In this document: piece after piece, positions 27,210-36,548 of the stretch
How positions within the stretch are numbered: position 1 is the first letter of the stretch
Layout of the letters: every line of letters begins with the position of its first letter
Origin: HGM04593 sp964423665
GTDB lineage: Bacteria > Bacteroidota > Bacteroidia > Bacteroidales > Bacteroidaceae
DNA length: 64,000 nt
Direction: 5' to 3'
Assembly (NCBI GenBank): GCA_964423665.1
Contig: CAYRFX010000003.1
Location: 1-64,000, forward strand
The notes under the pieces: model-generated
The model's input: the letters and a program-made list of their open reading frames with translations, nothing else
What the model was told of the DNA's origin: nothing
Databases searched by the model: none
Made by a program: the position numbers and the translations under genes

Positions 27210-27970
27210 TTGAGTTCATCTATTGAGAATACCGGACCATCTGTACAAACACACTTGTGCCCCTCTTTTGTATCTTCGACACAGCAGAGACACGCGCCTA
27301 ACCCGCACGCCATCTTGTTTTCGAGCGACACCTCGCAAGGAATGCCGTTCTCGCGTGCATATTTGGCAACCGAAAGCATCATGGGCTTGGGACCACATGT
27401 ATATATCTGTGTAAATTTCTCGTTAAGAACGGTGTGATTAGTCACATACCCCTTCTGCCCCAGAGTTCCATCTTCTGTGGTATATTCCACACGACCGAGC
27501 GATTCGTATGCTTCGCGACGATAGAGGTCTTTTGCCGAACGGGCACCGATGAGGAGAGTAAAATTATACCCGGCTCGCTTCAACTCCTCGGCAAGATAAT
27601 ACAAAGGTGCAGAACCTACACCGCCACCAACCAACAGGAGATTGGCATTTTTATCGCCGGGGAGAGTGAAACCGTTACCAAGAGGCAAAAGCGTGTTTAC
27701 CTTATCTCCCACTTTAAGACTGCCAAGCCAGCGTGTTCCATCGCCTACCAACTGTACAAGAAAGCCTATCTCGTTTTTGGTGGACGAGAAACTGTGGATT
27801 GAAATCGGGCGACGCAACATGACCGTAGGCGTGCCATCTATACGCAACTCGGCAAACTGCCCGGGAAGAGCAGCCGGAAGTGGTTGTTCGGCAGTCATCA
27901 CCAACAACACGCAGGTTGCGTTGAGCTGCTCCACCTCCTTAATCGTCAAATCGACAAGAACTTTTTTCAT
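27203..27970 (-). CDS. pyrK: Dihydroorotate dehydrogenase B, electron-transfer subunit
   Basis: FAD/[2Fe-2S] partner of PyrD that passes electrons to NAD. The 255-aa protein has a ferredoxin-reductase fold with RRPISIHS (FAD binding), VGGGVGSAPLYYLAEEL (NAD binding) and a C-terminal cysteine cluster CGLGACLCCVEDTKEGHKC for the iron-sulfur centre. Its stop overlaps the pyrD start. Transcription likely begins at the promoter at 28060-28091. Confidence 0.95.
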   Translation of the reverse strand: MKKVLVDLTIKEVEQLNATCVLLVMTAEQPLPAALPGQFAELRIDGTPTVMLRRPISIHSFSSTKNEIGFLVQLVGDGTRWLGSLKVGDKVNTLLPLGNGFTLPGDKNANLLLVGGGVGSAPLYYLAEELKRAGYNFTLLIGARSAKDLYRREAYESLGRVEYTTEDGTLGQKGYVTNHTVLNEKFTQIYTCGPKPMMLSVAKYARENGIPCEVSLENKMACGLGACLCCVEDTKEGHKCVCTDGPVFSIDELKW

Positions 27971-28059
27971 AATAATATTCGAATTGTTTCTAATATCTTA
28001 TATTAATCTCGTACAATAAAAGGGATTGCCCTTAAAGCTAATCCGGCATTTATTTGCAG

Positions 28060-28091
28060 CGAAGATAACATAAATTAGCACGCCGAACAAA
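28060..28091 (-). promoter_or_regulatory. Predicted promoter of pyrK-pyrD
   Basis: Minus-strand TTTG (28091-28088), 20-nt spacer and TATCTTCG (28067-28060). The leader would be about 80 nt and contains a small AAGGG/CCCTT hairpin (28020-28033) of unknown significance. Confidence 0.7.
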
Positions 28092-28148
28092 TATGAAACT
28101 ATTTAATTCCACTAACAGCAATATTATTATATAAGGTAAGGATTTGAT

Positions 28149-28649
28149 TTATTTCTCGGGAATCATGGTCTCGTATGTTCCATCTGTATAAAAAATACGA
28201 ATCTCCTTTATTTTACGAGGAGCATTGGGTGTATCTGCCTGTGGAACGTTGCGTGAAGAGGAGCGACGCGGAGCGCGCTCAGCAGGAGTATTACGCAGTG
28301 CAGCACCCTTTTGCGGCTTTTGCAACTCAGGCTCCGCAACCTCTGTTACGACATTCTGCACGTTTGAAGAGGGGAAGAGCTGCGGCATAGCGAGCGGTAA
28401 CTCATCTGCTGTTGCAGCAGGCTGTGCCACCTCTGCAGTGGGTGCATTTCCTTTGCCGGTCATGAGCCAAGCCATATCAAGCCCGGGAAAAGTGTCGTAT
28501 ATCTTTAATAGGACCTCTAAACTGGCTTTATTGCGACCACTCAAAATATGAGACACAGAAGCACGCTGTATTCCCGCCCTGTCGGCAAATTGCGACGGCG
28601 TTAGATTATAGCTTTTCATTATAAGTTCTATCCTCTCCTTTTCATTCAT
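28149..28649 (-). CDS. XRE-family helix-turn-helix transcriptional regulator
   Basis: 166 aa. Residues 4-65 form an HTH_XRE domain (LTPSQFADRAGIQRASVSHILSG, Cro/CI fold). A low-complexity Ala/Pro/Arg-rich middle of about 70 residues is followed by a short conserved-looking tail KIKEIRIFYTDGTYE. This form with a short C-terminal beta hairpin is common in Bacteroidales regulators, but its targets are unknown. It has its own promoter (28700-28730) and is 178 bp upstream of pyrK, possibly co-transcribed. Confidence 0.88.
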   Translation of the reverse strand: MNEKERIELIMKSYNLTPSQFADRAGIQRASVSHILSGRNKASLEVLLKIYDTFPGLDMAWLMTGKGNAPTAEVAQPAATADELPLAMPQLFPSSNVQNVVTEVAEPELQKPQKGAALRNTPAERAPRRSSSRNVPQADTPNAPRKIKEIRIFYTDGTYETMIPEK

Positions 28650-28699
28650 GACAATATGCAGTTTTTAGAATTTACAAAACACAAACTTGTTACACATTA

Positions 28700-28730
28700 C
28701 AAAAGTAACACAAATTTTTCAATAATACAA
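28700..28730 (-). promoter_or_regulatory. Predicted promoter of the XRE regulator gene
   Basis: Minus-strand TTG (28730-28728), a 20-nt spacer and TACTTTTG (28707-28700). The start point would be about 45 nt upstream of the ATG at 28649. Confidence 0.65.
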
Positions 28731-29884
28731 CAGCAAAATAAAATCCACAAAACAGAGAAAAAAATTATCTCGTTTACAACACTAAACACACGACAATAAT
28801 TTACATTATGACAGAAAGAATCAACAGGGGTGTGCAAAAGCCTGCACAAACATAAAGGAAGAAGCGAAAAGAGAAATGCATTCGAGAATACAATAAACTT
28901 TATGTTTTTGCAATAACTTATTGATTTTTTCACACTTAAATACAGCACGCAGCCTATTTTATGCAAAAAAGCAGACAATGCCACCATAAAGCACACAAAT
29001 CAATCAATCATTGGATTATGTTTTGCACATCAAATTATTGATTTTTAATTATTTACGCACACAGCAACCAAATTGTATATTTTATGCATATTCGATTTTT
29101 GCGTTATCAACACCATGCTTAACTAACCTGTTGAAACGCCCTACCACTCTGCCAGGATTATCAATAATTATGTAAACTCATAAAGATTACAGCTGTAAAA
29201 CCCATGTTGTATAATATAATTTGTTTTAATAAATTTACAAAGATATATACATTTGTAATCACATGTTCGTTATACGATGCGAGGCAGGATTTACAAAAGT
29301 ATGTATAATTATAAAGAAAGACTATTCTGTAACAGAAAAGTAAACCTTGTAAACCTGATTCTAACGAAAAAATCCGGAAATCCGGGGAATAATGGAGATT
29401 TTACGAAAATAACCGATTCTCGCAGCCCTTAAAACGGATGAATAAATTAACAATCAATAAATTACACCATTTTGAAAGGGCAAGCAAAAACGATAAAATA
29501 GAAAATCGCAGGGATATTGCAGTTTATCGGGTGTAAATTCCCCTATTGAGACTTGCATAACCAAACAACCATAAGAGGGCTAAAATTTTAACCGGAAATA
29601 TTCAAGCACTATTGCCGGGTGCCGGTAGAATGAAAACAATAAGATGAACAGGAGTTTTAACACTTAAAGAAATTCCAATCAGCAACAGAGGTTGCAGCAG
29701 CAGCAGAAGAAGAAGAAGAAGAAACCCGACCAACCCCCTACTTGTTTCTTTTATTTAACTCCTACACAAAGGAGGGGCGTCAAAATAAATTTGACTATTA
29801 TTTTCTCATTTTAACAGAGCGGCAAGCAAGTAATTGCAATTACCGAGAGCAATTTGCCTCAAACATGTATGACGAGAAAATAAG
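28731..29884. other. Long gene-free region between XRE gene and M6 peptidase
   Basis: About 1.15 kb, the longest stretch without a credible gene. It is A/T rich with many stops in all frames. No tRNA, tmRNA or riboswitch could be recognised. A minus-strand TATCTTTG at 29245-29238 could be a -7 box, and a triplet-repeat tract lies at 29694-29723. Short open frames here lack coding character. It may hold an unrecognised small RNA or decayed gene. Confidence 0.4.
29694..29723. repeat. Triplet repeat tract (GCA)4(GAA)6
   Basis: Four GCA units (29694-29705) directly followed by six GAA units (29706-29723). It is not inside a convincing gene. The tract could vary in length by slippage. Confidence 0.8.
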
Positions 29885-29917
29885 AATGGCAACCCATTAT
29901 GCTTTTGGGTTGCCATT
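29885..29917 (-). terminator. Terminator of the M6 peptidase gene
   Basis: AATGGCAACCC (29885-29895) pairs with GGGTTGCCATT (29907-29917). On the minus strand it is followed by TTCTTATTTTC, and it begins 27 nt after the peptidase stop. Confidence 0.75.
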
Positions 29918-29943
29918 TCTATAAAAGTTTATGTTAAGTTATA

Positions 29944-32445
29944 TCAAAAGATAACTTTCTTTACAACACTACCACTCTTTATTATATATGCGCCGGGAGA
30001 GAGAGCGGGAATATCCTCTCTGCTGCCCGAATATATGAGCACACCACCCAGTGTATAAATCTCACAGAAAGCAGCATTATCGGCAATAATATCTTCAATA
30101 GATGTGGGGAAGACTGTTACAATTTCATAGGCTGAAAACTCCGATGAGCCGTAACCATCGCTTGCTGTAACTCTGTAACGATACATGCCATCACCCTCCA
30201 AACCTGTAAAGGTATATGAGGTTTCTGCAGTGGTAACTCTTTCTATAAATGTAACAGAGGTTGAAGATTTGTATGCAACCACTACATTATCTATGTTTAC
30301 ACGCTTCTTGCCCGTGCTGTTAATTGTAGAGAACTCTATGTAGAAATCACCCGTCGCATCAAAAGTAATACTTTTTGCCTCCCAGCTTGTGGTTGCTGTA
30401 TAATTCTCGGTGGCAACAGCTACGCCATTGGCATTAACCAAAGAGACAGTGAGAATACAGCCTGTATCACTGCTGCTATAATTTGCAATCTCAAAAGTGA
30501 CTGTAACCTTGCCGTTGTAGTTCAATTTTGGGGTTTTCAATGTACCCACAGATGAGCTTGAACCAATGCGCAAAACACCTTGCTCCCCAAAAACCTTACT
30601 ACTGGTCCAGCCGCTCACCGATGTGTAATTATCAATATTTGATATCGACTCATTAGACTTTGTGCAACCCACAAAATCCTCACTCAGCAATGTAATTGCA
30701 TCGCCCTCACCATCGGCAACTTGAACAAATTTTTCAAGCTCCACGGTATATTCTGTGGCATCTTCAACAGGTTGCCAGTTGGCAGTGAAACCACTATCGG
30801 TAATATCACTTGCGGGAAGAACCGTGGGAATGTCCATCACACCTTGCAAGAAGGTGAATGAGACTACCCCATCTTTCATGCTGATGTTTGTCACAGGCTT
30901 GCCAAGGAAGTCACCGGTGAAGAGTGTTGCAGCAGGGACTGATGTATCGGTGAATGCAGTGTTACCTGTTGTTCCCGGCCACACATCGGCTTTGTAGCTT
31001 GCATTCACTGCAGAACCATTTGTGCCGTCATATTCTATAATCTCATTATCGGCAGGAACGAGCGAAAAGCGCAAATGACTTTTTGTATTGTTAATGGTAT
31101 TATTGTTCCATATGTTAGCATTATAATCGACATGAGAGATAAGCATACCTGCATTAAAGAGATATGTATCCCAGCCCTCCTGCTGGCGATTCTCAAGTAT
31201 ATAATATTCATTGCTGTTGGCATCGTTTACAATCTTGTATCCATGCCCACCGCTTGTGAGAGCCTCCATAGAATAATTTCCTTTGTCGGTCAGAACCTCG
31301 AGAGTGCGCCAGCCCATAAAATCTCGTTCATAAGCACTATATCCGGTGGGGATATAACCTTCGGCGGTATAGCTGCCACTATCCATCAAGTCCCAATATC
31401 CAAAGGTGGACATTCCCGTTCCACCCGAAGAGGTATCGTAAAGGTCGGGCAAGCCAAGGCAGTGCGAGAACTCATGACACATGGTACCGATACCCGAGAG
31501 ATATTTACCACCATAAGCCTCGGAGAACTCCTCGCTTATTGCAAGTTCGTTTGAGCAGGCAAAAACATTGAACTTAACACCATCGTGTGTTTTTGTACCT
31601 GTTGTTGCCGAGAGCTCCCACTGTTGGGGCCAAATAGAATTCTCGTCATTGCCTGTTACATTCTCGCCATAACCTGCATACACGCAATATACAAATTCAA
31701 CTGTGCCATCGCCATTATTATCAAAGATTGAGAAATCGAAATTCTCATCAGCAATTTTAAGACCATCGGCAATCATGTGACCGGGACGACTATCGCTGCC
31801 GCTTGAATTGTTGGCACCATAATATGCCATCTTGTTGGGAAGAGTTATAATATCAGTTACAATAAAGTTAGGGATAAACTTCCTGCCGGATTGTGCAATA
31901 AAATAGTCTTTTGCGCTACCTATACTTTTTGCAATGGGGTTTTCGTATCCCTCATAATTCTCCTTATTAAGAAAATCGCTCACCTCTTCTTTGGTAAAGG
32001 TGAATTTAACATCGCTATACTCCACCAACAGAACCGGAACATTCACCTCGCCCAAGGGAGATACCGTTGCCGATTTTGCAGGCGCGCTTCTTTTTGCCAT
32101 GCGCGCTTTTGCAGCTATGCTACTGCTCATGCCGGCAAATTCATTGGCATCGATTATTTGCAGTTCGTTAAAACTGCGGGCCCCGGCATTGTGAGCGATG
32201 CAACCTGTAGATACGAAGTTACCTTCATCGTCGAGTGTTGCGTAGCAATAATCACCATTCTCCCCCTTCACCACCGGCACACCATCTATTGTAACGTAGT
32301 AGTGAAAGGTTTCGTCACCGGTAACAAGGACATAAAGGTCGGTGCCGTCTGATTGCCTGTATGTTATGGGCACGCGGCGCGCCGGTGCAGCAAACATACT
32401 TGCTACAACGCAGAACAGCACAAATAACAAAGTAATTTTTCTCAT
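29944..32445 (-). CDS. Secreted M6-like metallopeptidase with FN3-like domain and sorting-type tail
   Basis: 833 aa from ATG 32445 (MRKITLLFVLFCVV), with a signal peptide. The catalytic site GTMCHEFSHCLGLPD (HExxH at about 324-328, metzincin-like extra ligands) and the preceding YCVYAGYGENV match the immune-inhibitor-A/M6 class. A fibronectin III-like domain (about 560-780) surrounds an inserted jelly-roll-like segment. The C-terminus (YTLGGVLIYSG, then SPGAYIIKSG and KKVIF) resembles the type A tail of the type IX secretion system. It is likely an extracellular protease. It has its own terminator and a -7 box, so it is a separate transcript beside the SusCD operon. Confidence 0.87.
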   Translation of the reverse strand: MRKITLLFVLFCVVASMFAAPARRVPITYRQSDGTDLYVLVTGDETFHYYVTIDGVPVVKGENGDYCYATLDDEGNFVSTGCIAHNAGARSFNELQIIDANEFAGMSSSIAAKARMAKRSAPAKSATVSPLGEVNVPVLLVEYSDVKFTFTKEEVSDFLNKENYEGYENPIAKSIGSAKDYFIAQSGRKFIPNFIVTDIITLPNKMAYYGANNSSGSDSRPGHMIADGLKIADENFDFSIFDNNGDGTVEFVYCVYAGYGENVTGNDENSIWPQQWELSATTGTKTHDGVKFNVFACSNELAISEEFSEAYGGKYLSGIGTMCHEFSHCLGLPDLYDTSSGGTGMSTFGYWDLMDSGSYTAEGYIPTGYSAYERDFMGWRTLEVLTDKGNYSMEALTSGGHGYKIVNDANSNEYYILENRQQEGWDTYLFNAGMLISHVDYNANIWNNNTINNTKSHLRFSLVPADNEIIEYDGTNGSAVNASYKADVWPGTTGNTAFTDTSVPAATLFTGDFLGKPVTNISMKDGVVSFTFLQGVMDIPTVLPASDITDSGFTANWQPVEDATEYTVELEKFVQVADGEGDAITLLSEDFVGCTKSNESISNIDNYTSVSGWTSSKVFGEQGVLRIGSSSSVGTLKTPKLNYNGKVTVTFEIANYSSSDTGCILTVSLVNANGVAVATENYTATTSWEAKSITFDATGDFYIEFSTINSTGKKRVNIDNVVVAYKSSTSVTFIERVTTAETSYTFTGLEGDGMYRYRVTASDGYGSSEFSAYEIVTVFPTSIEDIIADNAAFCEIYTLGGVLIYSGSREDIPALSPGAYIIKSGSVVKKVIF

Positions 32446-32493
32446 ATATTTTATCTTTTTAAGTTTTTGCACACTTATGCATTATAATTAATA

Positions 32494-32501
32494 CAAATAT
32501 A
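32494..32501 (-). promoter_or_regulatory. Predicted -7 box of the M6 peptidase gene
   Basis: Minus-strand TATATTTG about 50 nt upstream of the ATG at 32445. No clear -33 TTTG. Confidence 0.5.
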
Positions 32502-32579
32502 CTAATTATATTTTAATTATAAGTTTATTCCTTTGATTTTTAATCATAATGAGCGAGAAGAAAGGAAAGAGGGATATAA

Positions 32580-32631
32580 AAACAAATAGAGGGAGACCGT
32601 TTTTTTTATTTACGTTTCCCTCTATTTGTTT
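32580..32631 (-). terminator. Terminator after the SusCD operon
   Basis: A perfect 15-bp stem (32580-32594 with 32617-32631) with a 22-nt loop. It lies 15 nt after the PKD-like lipoprotein stop and separates the SusCD operon from the M6 peptidase gene. Confidence 0.7.
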
Positions 32632-32646
32632 AGGCAGTGTTGAATG

Positions 32647-34170
32647 CTATTTTACTTTGTATATCATCTTCACAGGTTTGTAGCAAATGTTGTTCCACTT
32701 ATTCAGCACAGTACCTTTATCGGTGTCAAAAGCCCATACGCTACCATTCTTGCCTTCTTGAGCAGGCTCATAGAAAGATACGTATGTAACATTCTGGTCG
32801 GCACTCATCTCAAAGCCTGTGATTACAGCAGTTTCACTGCCAACAGTGAGATGTGTTGTTGCCGCGGTAATCTGCTGCGTTGTGGTGTAGTTCCACTTGC
32901 GCACTTTATTACCCTCTGCATAGAACATTGAAAGGTATGTCTTGCTGGCAATACATGGGGTGTTCTCGTCGATGGCAGGTGCTTTGAAGCTTGTCATTGC
33001 AGGCTTCTTGTTATCTATGAGCATTATGTAGTTATTGGTGTCATCTGTTCCCCAGAAACTACTTTCAATAACACTCTTGTAGCACATATTGCCTTTCTTG
33101 GTAAGAACAATAACCTCATAACCGTCGAGCCTGATTTGATCGGCAGAGGCTCTGACAGATACCATTGTTATAAAGTCGAGACCCTGGCTGCCAAAGAAGT
33201 TGTTTTCTTCAAAATCATCATCTAAGCGAGAGAGATGGCGTTTAGGACCAAAGTAATAAGGACCATAGCCACCATTATAAAGGTTGGCAAGTGCCTTTGC
33301 ATCTTTATCCCACACAACCATAGCATAGCGACCGCCTCCATCGTCAAAGTGAGTTGCCTGCGAGTATGTGTATGCAAGCTTTTGAGAGGGCTCCACGGCT
33401 GCATTTGTCACCGAGAAGTTATACATCTTGCCATCTTCAGATAGCATAGAGAAAGGCAATACATAACCGGCATAGCTCGATGGCATAAGTATCTTTGTGG
33501 GCTTGAATGTGGGATACTCGGGCACGGTAAACATATTCTCCACGACAAAGGTCTTTTCGTTCAAATAGTAAATGGCAGGCGCATCACCTGTTGCACCACC
33601 ACCCTGACAAGCTATAAAAACGGTTGCATCGGAATGGAGCATATCTATCGGGTTGTTGGCAAAATATATATCCTCGTTGTTCAAGGTGAGCAACTCCTCG
33701 GTTGTAAAGGTGCCTACCTCATCGTCATTGGCGGGTTTTTGCATGAAAGAGAGCACCGGACGCCCGTTGTTGTCTGCGCTGAGCACAGTTATTCCCTCTT
33801 CATAGGGAGAGTTTACAAACAGCTTGAAAGGGAAGAATGTTTTTCCGTCCTCATTCTCTACAATGAAACGGCAGTTGTATTCGCCCAAACGCTCGCCATA
33901 GAATTCAAAATCCTTTTCGTTTGAATATGTCTCCAAATTAATCTCCCAAGTATATTTCAAAGGTTTCTCTCTGTTGCTCTGCGAGAGTATGGGGGAGATT
34001 GTCAGCGTTTCATTCTTTTGTATATTATACACCTTGTCTATGCTACCCTCCTGTATTGTTATTTCGGAGAGAATCGAAGGGTTGGCTATCGACGTCTCGT
34101 CCTCGAAACAAGAGACCATAAGCGTAGCGAGCAACAAGCTTGCTATAATTTTATATGTTTTCATAATCAT
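32647..34170 (-). CDS. PKD-like family lipoprotein (SusCD accessory)
   Basis: 507 aa with a lipoprotein signal (LLLATLMVSC). The early LSEITIQEGSIDKVYNIQ and YTWEINLE segments are typical of the PKD-like lipoproteins that accompany SusC/SusD in Bacteroidales; the rest looks like a beta-propeller-type region with Trp and Gly-rich strands. It is probably a surface-exposed binding protein. Two ATGs are possible, at 34170 and 34164; both give a good signal. It is the last gene of the susC-susD-DUF4843-PKD operon and is followed by a terminator. Confidence 0.8.
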   Translation of the reverse strand: MIMKTYKIIASLLLATLMVSCFEDETSIANPSILSEITIQEGSIDKVYNIQKNETLTISPILSQSNREKPLKYTWEINLETYSNEKDFEFYGERLGEYNCRFIVENEDGKTFFPFKLFVNSPYEEGITVLSADNNGRPVLSFMQKPANDDEVGTFTTEELLTLNNEDIYFANNPIDMLHSDATVFIACQGGGATGDAPAIYYLNEKTFVVENMFTVPEYPTFKPTKILMPSSYAGYVLPFSMLSEDGKMYNFSVTNAAVEPSQKLAYTYSQATHFDDGGGRYAMVVWDKDAKALANLYNGGYGPYYFGPKRHLSRLDDDFEENNFFGSQGLDFITMVSVRASADQIRLDGYEVIVLTKKGNMCYKSVIESSFWGTDDTNNYIMLIDNKKPAMTSFKAPAIDENTPCIASKTYLSMFYAEGNKVRKWNYTTTQQITAATTHLTVGSETAVITGFEMSADQNVTYVSFYEPAQEGKNGSVWAFDTDKGTVLNKWNNICYKPVKMIYKVK

Positions 34171-34184
34171 ATATTTTTGCGTGA

Positions 34185-35018
34185 TTAGTTAATGGGGTCA
34201 TTATCTGCAGCATAAGGATCGGGAACATCATAGGGATAGTCGTCATATTCCACATCAATAATGTTCTTCCTGTTCTCCGGGTCATTTATAAATGTGTAGA
34301 GAGGCTGAATAATGTATTTTCTGAATATCACAGCATAAGCATTATAATCACCATAAGGAATATTTTCGAGATTCTCGCCAAAATCATTTACAATCTTCTC
34401 GTAAGTTTCGGGGAGGATATTCTCAAGCTCATGGAAATACTCTATAATCTTAATAAAGGTGAAGGGGTGCCATGAGCCGAAAGCCTCGGGCCACTTCTTG
34501 TTGCCATGAGCAGTGTACCACTCGGGCTGCTCTATTGCGTTATCAAAGGTTAGCACACGTGTGTGCTGAGCAGCATCAAGCGTGGGGGCAAAATGACCAT
34601 TATCCACAAGTTCCAAGCAGAGGTCATAGCGTGTATATCCGGTAGCATATGTACCTTCGAGGTTTTCGCGAAAGAATGTTACAGGAATATATCCGTTGAT
34701 TGAATCGGGCTCTATAACCGCCTCGCCAAACTCATAATGAAGCCCCTCGACAGCAGTTGTCAAGTCGGGGTTCACCACATATCCGATGGGGCGTTTCACT
34801 TTACTCAAACCCGCCATTATTCTCACAGGCACCTTATAGGTATATCTCTTTACTTCAACAGGAGTCACACCAAACGAATAGTTCAAGGTCTCCTTTGTGA
34901 AATAGATTCCGGGATTACTCGTGTCAAATACAAGATACTCCTCATTACAAGAAGAGAACAGCATTGTTGCCGGCAATATAACGGCTGCCAATGTTTTATA
35001 TATTGTTCTTAAATTCAT
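34185..35018 (-). CDS. DUF4843 lipoprotein (SusCD accessory)
   Basis: 277 aa with a lipoprotein signal (ILPATMLFSSC). GIYFTKETLNYSFG and the PVRIMAGLSKVKRP strand are typical of DUF4843, which is nearly always found next to SusD with a PKD-like protein. The role is unknown but likely ligand binding on the cell surface. It lies 20 nt after susD and 14-20 nt before the PKD-like gene. Confidence 0.82.
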   Translation of the reverse strand: MNLRTIYKTLAAVILPATMLFSSCNEEYLVFDTSNPGIYFTKETLNYSFGVTPVEVKRYTYKVPVRIMAGLSKVKRPIGYVVNPDLTTAVEGLHYEFGEAVIEPDSINGYIPVTFFRENLEGTYATGYTRYDLCLELVDNGHFAPTLDAAQHTRVLTFDNAIEQPEWYTAHGNKKWPEAFGSWHPFTFIKIIEYFHELENILPETYEKIVNDFGENLENIPYGDYNAYAVIFRKYIIQPLYTFINDPENRKNIIDVEYDDYPYDVPDPYAADNDPIN

Positions 35019-35038
35019 AGTCGTAATGTATAAAATTA

Positions 35039-36535
35039 TTAGTTACGGTTCTCTTTTTCAATATCGGGAATGGGAACTACATAAACTTCCTTGCTTGCAG
35101 GGTAATCATCACCACCGGCATGGGGAGGAATGGGAAGGTTCTGACGTTTCATATTGAAGAACTTCTGTCCCTCGCCAATATACTCTTTATCACGCTCTTC
35201 GTTGATGCGCTCCATTGTGAGCTTGTCATCAGTGGTTGCACCACCCTCCTCGGTCATCTCGTCGTCCTCTTCATCATCGTTAAGGGTTGATGCACCCAAG
35301 GGGTCGAGACCACGATGGATACGCACCTCGTTATAATAATAGAGAGCAAGACCATAATCAACATCAAGCAAGCACTCAGCGGCAATGTAGTACATCTCGG
35401 GGATACGAATCATGTTTATACCCAAGATAAGGTCCGAAGGACGGCTGCCTGCCATATTGTTATGCTCATAAATATCGGTGAGCTTGCACAAACGATATTT
35501 TGAATCGCTGCCACCCATATCCGCAGTTGAGAAGTATGCTGTAACACGGAAATCAATTCCCGATGCGTCTTTCTCATAGAGCTCCATAAAGTCGGGGCGA
35601 AGGTCGAGTGAATAGTACGACGTTGTCTGTTGCAATATTGCGTTCACCTGTGTATAGAATCCCGAGAAATATACACCCCACAATGTTTCTTTTTTCGACA
35701 AGACACCGGCAAGGTCGCCTACAACCTCGGTTTTCTCCTTCAAAATATATTGTTTTGAGTCGATAACCTCAAGTGCATATTCAAGAGCCTTCTCCTTGTT
35801 ACCCATTGTGAGATAAACACGGGCAAGAAGAGCCTTCACTGCATATTTGTTGAGGTGAATCTGACGATCGAGCATAAAGTTGCTTGTATTTTCATACTTA
35901 TCCTCCTCTTCAAGCATACTCTCCGCCTCGTGCAAGTCGGCAAGAATATGTTTATAGTTCTCTTCGAGCGACTCAAAATCGGGTGTATTCAACGAAAATT
36001 CCGTGGCATAGGGGATACCGTCGGCCTCGGGGTTCACGGTGTATTGCTCGGCATAAAGGCGCACAAGGTCAAAATGCATAAATGCACGCAGCGCAAGAGC
36101 TTCGCCACGATACACTGTATAGGGGAAGGCGGTGGCATTTGCAACCAATGGAGAATTGATTATGCTGTTTACGTTGCTGATGTTCTTGTACATAGCAGTC
36201 CATACATTCTCAAAAATAGTTTCTACTGCCGAATATGTGTATTCGTAACGACCAAGAGCATTGATGGTTTTCGCAGTACTCATATTGCCATAGCACCAAA
36301 GAGTCTGTGCCATTATTTCGAGACTGGAAAAATGAAGTTCCTGACCATAGAGCGATGTAGAACGCAACTGTGCGTAAACTCCGTATAGTGCGTCCTCAAT
36401 CCCCTCCTCGGTACTCAACAACTGGTCGCGTTTTACCTGTCCCTCAGGGGTTATATCAAGAAATTCGTCACACGATATAAATGTAAGCCCCATTGCAGCA
36501 CACAAACAAAGTATAATATATTTAGTTTTATTCAT
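35039..36535 (-). CDS. SusD/RagB-family surface nutrient-binding lipoprotein
   Basis: 498 aa. Lipoprotein signal CLCAAMGLTFISC, then DEFLDITPEGQVKRDQLLSTEEG, the standard SusD N-terminus. Helical TPR-like body (ALALRAFMHFDLVRLY, then LLARVYLTMGNKEKAL) and C-terminal NEERDKEYIGEGQKFFNMKR typical of RagB/SusD. It caps the SusC transporter and captures the ligand. ATG 36535 was chosen over 36541 and 36562 because it places the signal correctly. 13 nt after susC. The accessory partners (DUF4843, PKD-like) are not glycan-enzyme genes, so the ligand may be a peptide. Confidence 0.93.
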   Translation of the reverse strand: MNKTKYIILCLCAAMGLTFISCDEFLDITPEGQVKRDQLLSTEEGIEDALYGVYAQLRSTSLYGQELHFSSLEIMAQTLWCYGNMSTAKTINALGRYEYTYSAVETIFENVWTAMYKNISNVNSIINSPLVANATAFPYTVYRGEALALRAFMHFDLVRLYAEQYTVNPEADGIPYATEFSLNTPDFESLEENYKHILADLHEAESMLEEEDKYENTSNFMLDRQIHLNKYAVKALLARVYLTMGNKEKALEYALEVIDSKQYILKEKTEVVGDLAGVLSKKETLWGVYFSGFYTQVNAILQQTTSYYSLDLRPDFMELYEKDASGIDFRVTAYFSTADMGGSDSKYRLCKLTDIYEHNNMAGSRPSDLILGINMIRIPEMYYIAAECLLDVDYGLALYYYNEVRIHRGLDPLGASTLNDDEEDDEMTEEGGATTDDKLTMERINEERDKEYIGEGQKFFNMKRQNLPIPPHAGGDDYPASKEVYVVPIPDIEKENRN

Positions 36536-36548
36536 AATCATCAATTTC

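Noticed and set aside
28697..28996. Minus-strand frame of 99 codons, very hydrophobic
   Set aside because: Overlaps the promoter of the XRE gene, begins in A/T-rich sequence and has no domain features.
29742..29924. Plus-strand frame of 60 codons in the long gap
   Set aside because: Runs into the terminator hairpin of the M6 gene and has no coding character.
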